A DNA stretch of 64,000 bases from contig JAJAGP010000046.1 of NCBI GenBank assembly GCA_025084515.1, positions 475,347 through 539,346 on the forward strand, written 5' to 3'. Position numbers and translations under genes: made by a program. This DNA is from Ancistrus triradiatus. Taxonomy: Eukaryota; Chordata; Actinopteri; Siluriformes; Loricariidae. The notes beneath the pieces are model-generated. The model searched no databases. It was not told the DNA's origin and worked only from the letters and a program-made list of their open reading frames with translations. Positions 58,850 through 64,000 of this stretch are shown piece by piece. Each line of letters begins with the position of its first letter. Within the stretch, counting starts at the first letter, position 1.

Positions 58850-59840
58850 ACCTTACTGACTCCACCCACTGACCGACCAATCGACTGGCTCACTCACTCA
58901 CTGACTGCCTGGCTGATTGATTGACTCACTCAGTGACTCACTCGCTGAGTCACTGACTGACTCATTCACTCACCGACTCGGTCGCTGACTCGCTGGTTAA
59001 GGGGCTGACTCACTCACTGTCTGACTGACTTATCGACTCAAGGACAGGCTGATTGATTCACTTGCTGACTGACTGACTCACTCGCTGATCGACTCACTAG
59101 TTGACTTACTGTTTGACTCAATTCCTGACTCACTGATTGACTAAATGACTCACTGGTTAACAGACTGACTCACTCAGTGTCTGAGTGATGTATTGACTTG
59201 CTCACAGACAGGCTGATTGATTCACTCGCTGACCGACTCACTGACCAACTGATTTGCTGGCTCACTGATTAACTCATGGACTCACTCGCTGACTCGATGG
59301 TTAAACGGACTGACTTACTCACTGACTGATTTACTAATTTGCTCACAAACAGACTGATTGACTCACTGATCGACTCACTCACTCACTCACTGGTTATCGG
59401 ACTGACTCACTTACTGCCTGGATGATTTACTGACTGGCTCATGGACAGGCTGATTCATTCACTCACTGACTCACTGGTTGACTCATTGACTCACTCGTTC
59501 GCTGACTTGATGGTTAATGAACTGACTCACTCACTGTCTGACTGATTTACTGACTTGCTCACAGACAGACTAATTGATTCACTGATCGACTCACTCACTG
59601 ATTGACTCACCGGTTAATGGACTGCCTCACTCAGAGTTCGACTGAGTTATTGTCTTGCTCACGGACAGACTCATTGGCTCGCCGACAGACTCACTCGCTG
59701 ACACACCTATTCGATAAACGTCACGAGGTAATGGAACGTGACAGAACGCACCAGATATCCGATAATATCCTTTACCGGCCCAAGGCTATGACTCACCGAC
59801 TGAACGACTCACTCACTGACTGAATCACTGACTCACCAGC
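58850..59840. repeat. CTGACTCACTCACTGA-type tandem array, about 1 kb
   Basis: It is built from 4 bp-based units (CTGA, CTCA, TTGA) with a looser repeat near 95-160 bp marked by CTCACAGACAGGCTGATTGA (near 59050, 59208, 59351, 59446, 59567 and 59663). It includes about 19 exact TGACTCA or TGAGTCA heptamers. No coding content. Confidence 0.92.
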
Positions 59841-59986
59841 TACTCTAAGACTACTGCAGAAATAAAGCTACTAGTTTCCAGGCTGTTTAATCCCATACCT
59901 GCCATTCTCCACTCTCTCCATCTTCTGCAATAACAAGCAAACAAACCATAAAACTGAAAACAGCTCGTTTTGGTAAATCTGAATAC

Positions 59987-60118
59987 CAGTAGCTGTTCTT
60001 GGTCTTCTTGGGCATGCGGGTCAGTGGAGGATCCAGACAGCCCAGGTGGTAGTGCAGCTTGCAGGTGTCACACAGCAGCAGCAGATGCTGGTCTTGGTTC
60101 TTCTTACAGATCCCACAG
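59987..60118 (-). CDS. phf14: phf14 exon encoding most of PHD finger 3
   Basis: It encodes CGICKKNQDQHLLLLCDTCK, LHYHLGCLDPPLTRMPKKTK and NSY, with split codons at both ends (AG|C for Ser, TG|G for Trp). Visible zinc ligands: CxxC (CGIC), CxxC (CDTC), and the His and Cys of HYHLGC; the last pair is in the next exon. It is nearly identical to mammalian PHF14. The acceptor is TTTATAG. The donor is GTATTC, which has the GT but is otherwise far from the GTAAGT consensus, so splicing here may need help. It is separated from the previous exon by only 85 bp. Confidence 0.95.
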
Positions 60119-60203
60119 CTATAAATTAAATCAAATAAAAGCAAATCAGTTGCATGGAACCGTTGCTGGAACCCCCCGGTCATGATTCTAGCCTTGATCT
60201 CAC
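60119..60203 (-). other. phf14: phf14 85 bp intron
   Basis: The donor is AG|GTGAGA and the acceptor TTTATAG. It is near the minimum length usual for fish introns. Confidence 0.88.
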
Positions 60204-60310
60204 CTGTAGAGAACCGCTGGGAGGATGGAGGACTTGCCCGGACTGCCACCTTCCTTCTTGCTGGGCTTTCTCTCTTTGGGCGCTTTCAAAACGGCTGGTC
60301 CACACAGTTT
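60204..60310 (-). CDS. phf14: phf14 exon: linker between coiled coil and PHD finger 3
   Basis: It encodes KLCGPAVLKAPKERKPSKKE, GGSPGKSSILPAVLY and two bases of Ser. Mammalian PHF14 has KLNIPAILRAPKERKPSKKE and then LPAVLYSCGICKKN, an excellent match in order and spacing. The segment is basic and probably disordered. The acceptor is TTTCACAG and the donor AG|GTGAGA. It opens in phase 0 after GQ of the exon at 63599. Confidence 0.95.
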
Positions 60311-61109
60311 CTGTGAAAACGGGGAAGTCTTTGTTAGGACGAGACAAGCACCTCATTCTGTTTACAAACACCAATGTGTGTTTTTTTCCCCATTTTGGCT
60401 ATTCAAAGTCGAAAAAAATCGTAATGAGGTTTTTGAACTCCTTCAGAGAGAAGCCTGGACGTTTATTAGAGCTGGAGGACCTCCTTGATTTTCTCCAGCC
60501 ACCTCGGCTGTTCAGGTTAATTAGAAAAAGGTTCTCATAGGGCTTGGTGCCACAGCAGAACAGAGTCCTCCTCTAATCTGTACAGGAGTCTGTTCAGTGC
60601 AGCCATAAGGCTGAGAGACGCCCAGCAACTCTCTCACTTAAAAATGCGATAAGTGTTCAATCCCACGACCACATATCATGACTTTTTATGGATGAAAACT
60701 GGAGCCTGCTCTAATTCCTGCACTAAAATCAGGCTGACCAATCAGAGCTCCGTCGTCGGGCAGAACAGCTCATGAGAGCTTAAAGGACGAGCAACGATGC
60801 TGCCTCTAAAAACATGGATATTAAAGAAAAGATCTGGTGGAATACAACTGAAAGGCTGTATGATGGTGATGAAGCTCACAGGGACTGGATGGAAGCGTCT
60901 GATTATTTATCTAAGTGTGTTCTAACCTGTTCATGCTCACAAAAACACAAACTAGGGGCAAAGAGGACTAACATTTATAAGATCAAGCTGCATCCGGAGG
61001 AAAAATCCCAGCTCCAAATCTATAAATCAGGAATCCCTAGAACTTCTAAAGATACTTTCATTTCACTTTGGCTCAAGTAAAGTTTTTCTTTTTTTTTTTC
61101 TTTTCTCGG

Positions 61110-61510
61110 AGCCTGTGCTGCTGAAAAGTCTGACTGCAGCTCCGATGAGTGATGCGTCCCTGTGGGAACATCAATAACTCGGGGGCTAATGTACAGGCGC
61201 CGGTGACTGATCGTGGATGAAATCGTAGCAGATAGATGACATAAAGGGACGAGCCGCTCTGACTGATGTCGCTACTTAAACATCGCACGTTTTCTAATTA
61301 CGTGATTTATGGCCATCATTGCCGCTTCGCCGGCGCTCTCCCTCCAGACCCCGGCCCGCCGCCTCCCCTCCGGTGCCCTGACTTTATTATTGCACCATTT
61401 ATTTGACCTGCTCAGACACGTTCTGATTCTTTTAATTAACTGCTCTTTTATGGGCTTATCCATTTCTTTAGTGCAAATTAACTCAAACTGGGCGAGCTGC
61501 TCCTAATTTG
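61110..61510. other. Intronic candidate conserved non-coding element
   Basis: TTTCTAATTACGTGATTTATGG (61291-61312), TTTTAATTAACTG near 61430 and GCAAATTAACTC near 61473 put homeodomain- and posterior-Hox-like cores in a unique GC-rich block. Conservation is not shown. Confidence 0.35.
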
Positions 61511-62289
61511 GGATGGGATTAGTGCTGAGTAAGGCCACGCTAGGATAACTCTTAGGGTGCCTTCGCACATCTTTTGGGAAATCATTTAAGACCAGGCAGA
61601 CCAGACATTTAGAATCTAGTTCGAACGAAACCACCCAAAACCGAGGGTCATAAATATGGAACTGTTTCCTCACATTTAACAGACTCCAGTCTTAAAGCCA
61701 ATCGTTTTTTTGCTTCAGTCCAGCTGGTGATAAAATCTGGCTTTGTCACCGTTCCAATGCAGCCATCAGACTTCAAGATCGGGAAGATGATTTGAGATCT
61801 GCGCCAAAGTCCAATGTTTGCTTTACATCAGTTACAGAAACCAAAGTTCCTTCGGCTGATGTTTGGAACCTGGTAGCAAATTGTAATGTACTTTAGCAAA
61901 AGAATAAACCTTTATAAAATCAACCAACCTTTATTTATACTCATAATATCTTTTATCTTTAAGTGAAACATTTATAACGTAACTCAGTTGATTTAAAAAC
62001 ATAAGTAAAAAGAACAAAAAGATAGAATAGATAAACTAGAAATTAAGCAATCCAATATGGGATTATAAAAGAAAATGTAATTTGATTAACTAAAATAAAA
62101 ACGCAAAAGCAGAAGAATAAATAAAAATAATAATACAAGTAGTAAGGACAATCAGTGAATTCAATTAATATAAAAGCATATTAAAATGAAAAAATATTAA
62201 AATAAAATAAGGTCATATAAAATGAAGTACAATAAAACAAGGCTGGAAGAGAAAAAAACAAACTAAAAGAACACGTCTAAAGTGACACC

Positions 62290-62447
62290 AGCCTGCCTGT
62301 GCGGATTTTGTATGTTCTCCCCATGTCCATGTGGGTTTACTCCGGGTCCTCCGGCTTCCTCCCAAATTCCAAAGCCATGCCTTCGGTTAATTGGTCGCTC
62401 TAAACTGGCCCAAGACGAATGTGCCTGCCTGGTATTGCGACGCGATG
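62290..62447 (+). repeat. Interspersed repeat (GTTCTCCCCATGTCC family)
   Basis: ATGTTCTCCCCATGTCCATG, GGTTTACTCCGGGTCCTCCG, GCTTCCTCCC and GGTTAATTGGTCGCTCTAAA are a common fish repeat; fragments lie at 32250 (reversed) and 36653. Confidence 0.75.
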
Positions 62448-63598
62448 TTAAAAACCAACAAGTGTCTAAATTAATGATGTATTTAATCGTTACTTTATAA
62501 AAGCTTCGATTGGTCCCTAATATCACCGTCACCCATGATAAAACCACTGTAACCCGCAGCCTCTGGTGGCTTATTCCTTATTTAATAAGGCCGTAGTGTG
62601 AACAGGCTCAGATTAATTAGCGACGAGGATATTTTTTCATAACCTCGCGTTACCGAGGGTGCCGATGATTCGGAATCGGACCCCTGATTAGCAAACTCAA
62701 TTCCTTGCCCTTTCATGACTCACCAATCTGCTCCAAACCAATGGTACTTCAGCTTGGTCTCCGACTCACAATTAAGCACCGACATCGTTACAAAAAAATT
62801 CGTTCTGGACTTCTGCCATTACGGTTCATCGTTCCTGGAACAAAAACACTTCTGAGTTCTTGCTGATGGCCTGAGCCCTGCACGCCATTTAAGCCCACTG
62901 TGAGTAGGCGCTGTTATTTAAACATAAAGAGAGGTTGGAACATGCCAGACCTCCGCGTTTCCCGCTCATTAAGTAACCGTCACCCATGGCAACGTGCCTC
63001 GCCGATGCAGTTGCCATAGTGAGTGGGAGGGGGGTCACGGGGATCTTAGCGGCCGACGGCAGGTCAATCAGTTAGCACAAATGGAAGAGAATATACGGCA
63101 TTTCCCAAACCTAGCAACCCCTGTGGGGCGCAGCCCGGAGCCCGGCCCTCCCTCAGGTTACATCAATTCCCCTGGAGCCACAGCACAACGAGCCAAGCGG
63201 TCGGTTTAATAGAAATGATAAGGGAATTGAAACGAGAGAGGACCTGCTGGCTGCGGGCGCTCATTACAGGCTTACATTCGAACTTTCCTCGGACCGTCTA
63301 ACGTCAGGAACCCAGGGAGAGAACCGAGAGACGTGACTGCAGACTGTCCCTCGAATTCAAACTCTCACTCGTTTCAAAAGCTGTCAAACTTCCATCGCTC
63401 GATTAGCTCACTGACCACGAAATAAATAAAAGGTCAGGTTTATATTACATCGTGAAAACAAAGATCTGACACTTTGTTGTCCCTACATGGAAAAATGTTT
63501 TTTTTTACAGAAATGAGCTCCAGTAATCATTATGTACATGAGAAGTCCCCACAAAGATAGGGAGACAAATGTCTGTGTGTGTATCGAGGAAGACGCAC

Positions 63599-63694
63599 CT
63601 GACCGATGATGTTTCCCATCATGCCCCACAAGGACTGGCCTTCGGTCCTCAGAAATCCGTTGACATTCTGCAGGTCCTCCAGAGACTCACAGAG
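63599..63694 (-). CDS. phf14: phf14 exon: C-terminal part of the coiled coil
   Basis: This 96 bp exon encodes LCESLEDLQNVNGFLRTEGQ then SLWGMMGNIIGQ. Mammalian PHF14 has KLCESLEELQNLNGKLRSEG and IWALLGRITGQ at the same place, just before the KLNIPAIL linker. Leucines at heptad spacing fit a coiled coil. The acceptor is CTGCCTCAG and the donor CAG|GTGCGT; both junctions are phase 0, so skipping this exon would leave the frame intact. A CA repeat lies 40 bp upstream in the intron. It is the most 5' phf14 exon in the window. Confidence 0.93.
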
Positions 63695-63731
63695 CTGAGG
63701 CAGATAACACAGCCGCACAATGGACGATAAG

Positions 63732-63780
<49 letters not shown>

Positions 63781-64000
63781 GAAGTAATAAATAGCTTCCA
63801 ATTCCAAGAAGCTTAACCAACAGAATATACAAGATGCTGGGACTGAACGTACCCAAAGTACTGGTACTATTAGTACTACAGCAGTTCAGCACTAGTACTT
63901 ATTACCAGGCAAAGTACTTATAACACATCCAAGTACCCTTAAAGCTTTTTCACACGAAAAACGAACAAACACAGCATTCAGAATGGGAGCCTGTTCTAAT
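63695..64000 (-). other. phf14: End of the next upstream phf14 intron
   Basis: Intron sequence leading into the acceptor at 63696-63695. Apart from the CA repeat, nothing was recognised. Confidence 0.7.
63735..63773. repeat. (CA)n microsatellite; (UG)n in the phf14 transcript
   Basis: About 19 repeats. Because phf14 is transcribed from the - strand, the pre-mRNA carries UG repeats ending about 40 nucleotides before the splice acceptor at 63695. Confidence 0.97.

Larger units (their letters stand above)
58361..59986 (-). other. phf14: phf14 intron, 1.6 kb, mostly a tandem array
   Basis: Between donor TG|GTATTC at 59986 and acceptor CATCAG at 58363-58361. More than half of it is the CTGACTCA array at 58850-59840. 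An interspersed repeat lies at 58640-58795. Confidence 0.85.
60311..63598 (-). other. phf14: phf14 intron, 3.3 kb
   Basis: Between donor CAG|GTGCGT at 63598 and acceptor CACAG at 60313-60311. It includes a CpG/AT block at 61110-61510, AT-rich sequence at 61880-62270, an interspersed repeat at 62290-62447 and a unique block at 62570-63250. No other exon was seen. Confidence 0.75.
22225..63694 (-). other. phf14: phf14 gene, 3' part (eight exons, C-terminal 289 residues)
   Basis: PHF14 is a nuclear chromatin reader with an extended PHD module near the N-terminus, a coiled coil, and two further PHD fingers; it has been reported to repress Pdgfra. This window holds the end of the coiled coil, PHD3, a basic linker, PHD4 and the C-terminus. 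Exons, in transcript order: 63694-63599, 60310-60204, 60118-59987, 58360-58198, 55603-55547, 55444-55323, 41981-41864 and 23267-23193 (coding part). Their lengths sum to 870 bp (289 codons and a stop), all sites are GT-AG, and the reading phase is kept across every junction. Introns are about 3.3 kb, 85 bp, 1.6 kb, 2.6 kb, 102 bp, 13.3 kb and 18.6 kb. The start codon, the acidic N-terminus and the first PHD module lie beyond base 64000. The gene faces smap2 tail to tail. Confidence 0.93.

Overview
This is vertebrate nuclear DNA, almost certainly from a teleost fish and plausibly a catfish-like otophysan. The evidence is the split genes with GT-AG introns and vertebrate protein sequence, tRNA-derived SINEs ending in the common fish tail (GGATAAGGGCGTCTGCT), Tc1/mariner elements, a fish RTE-type LINE and abundant CA and TAA microsatellites. 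Nothing bacterial or viral was seen. Most long open frames are by-products of tandem repeats or antisense readings of transposons.

Two protein-coding genes are present, both partial and arranged tail to tail. On the + strand, 375-503 is the terminal coding exon of a SMAP-family Arf GAP (best called smap2), followed by a 3' UTR of about 2.2 kb with AATAAA at 2703. On the - strand, eight exons from 63694 down to 23193 encode the C-terminal 289 residues of PHF14: the end of the coiled coil, PHD finger 3, a basic linker, PHD finger 4 and a short acidic tail. The exon lengths sum to 870 bp, every intron phase matches, and the stop codon lies at 23193-23195. A poly(A) signal at 22240 completes the transcript. 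The 5' part of phf14 lies beyond base 64000 and the rest of smap2 lies before base 1.

Layout: 1-2725 is the smap2 end. 2726-22220 is the intergenic region, with SINE fragments, one nearly intact Tc1 copy (9020-10255), a TAA-rich array, a 5'-truncated RTE LINE (14935-17800) and a Tc1-derived relic (19773-20378). 22225-23267 is the last phf14 exon. 23268-41863 is an 18.6 kb intron holding a 2 kb AACACAAACCTG-type array, a decayed array of about 200 bp units, a 21 bp minisatellite and a duplicated segment at 39.5/40.3 kb. 41982-55322 is a 13.3 kb intron with a 0.7 kb polypurine tract, a deleted Tc1 copy and a second 21 bp minisatellite with a 147 bp higher-order period. 55323-63694 holds the clustered upstream exons and a 1 kb array that carries about 19 AP-1-like TGASTCA sites.

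Between the repeats lie many CpG-rich, TAATTA-containing, apparently single-copy stretches that resemble conserved non-coding elements; this cannot be proven from one sequence. No new enzymatic or defence system was found. The most useful observations are the reconstructed phf14 3' end, the AP-1-site array, a UG repeat next to a phf14 splice acceptor, the two minisatellites, the local duplication near 40 kb, and patches that look like assembly error.
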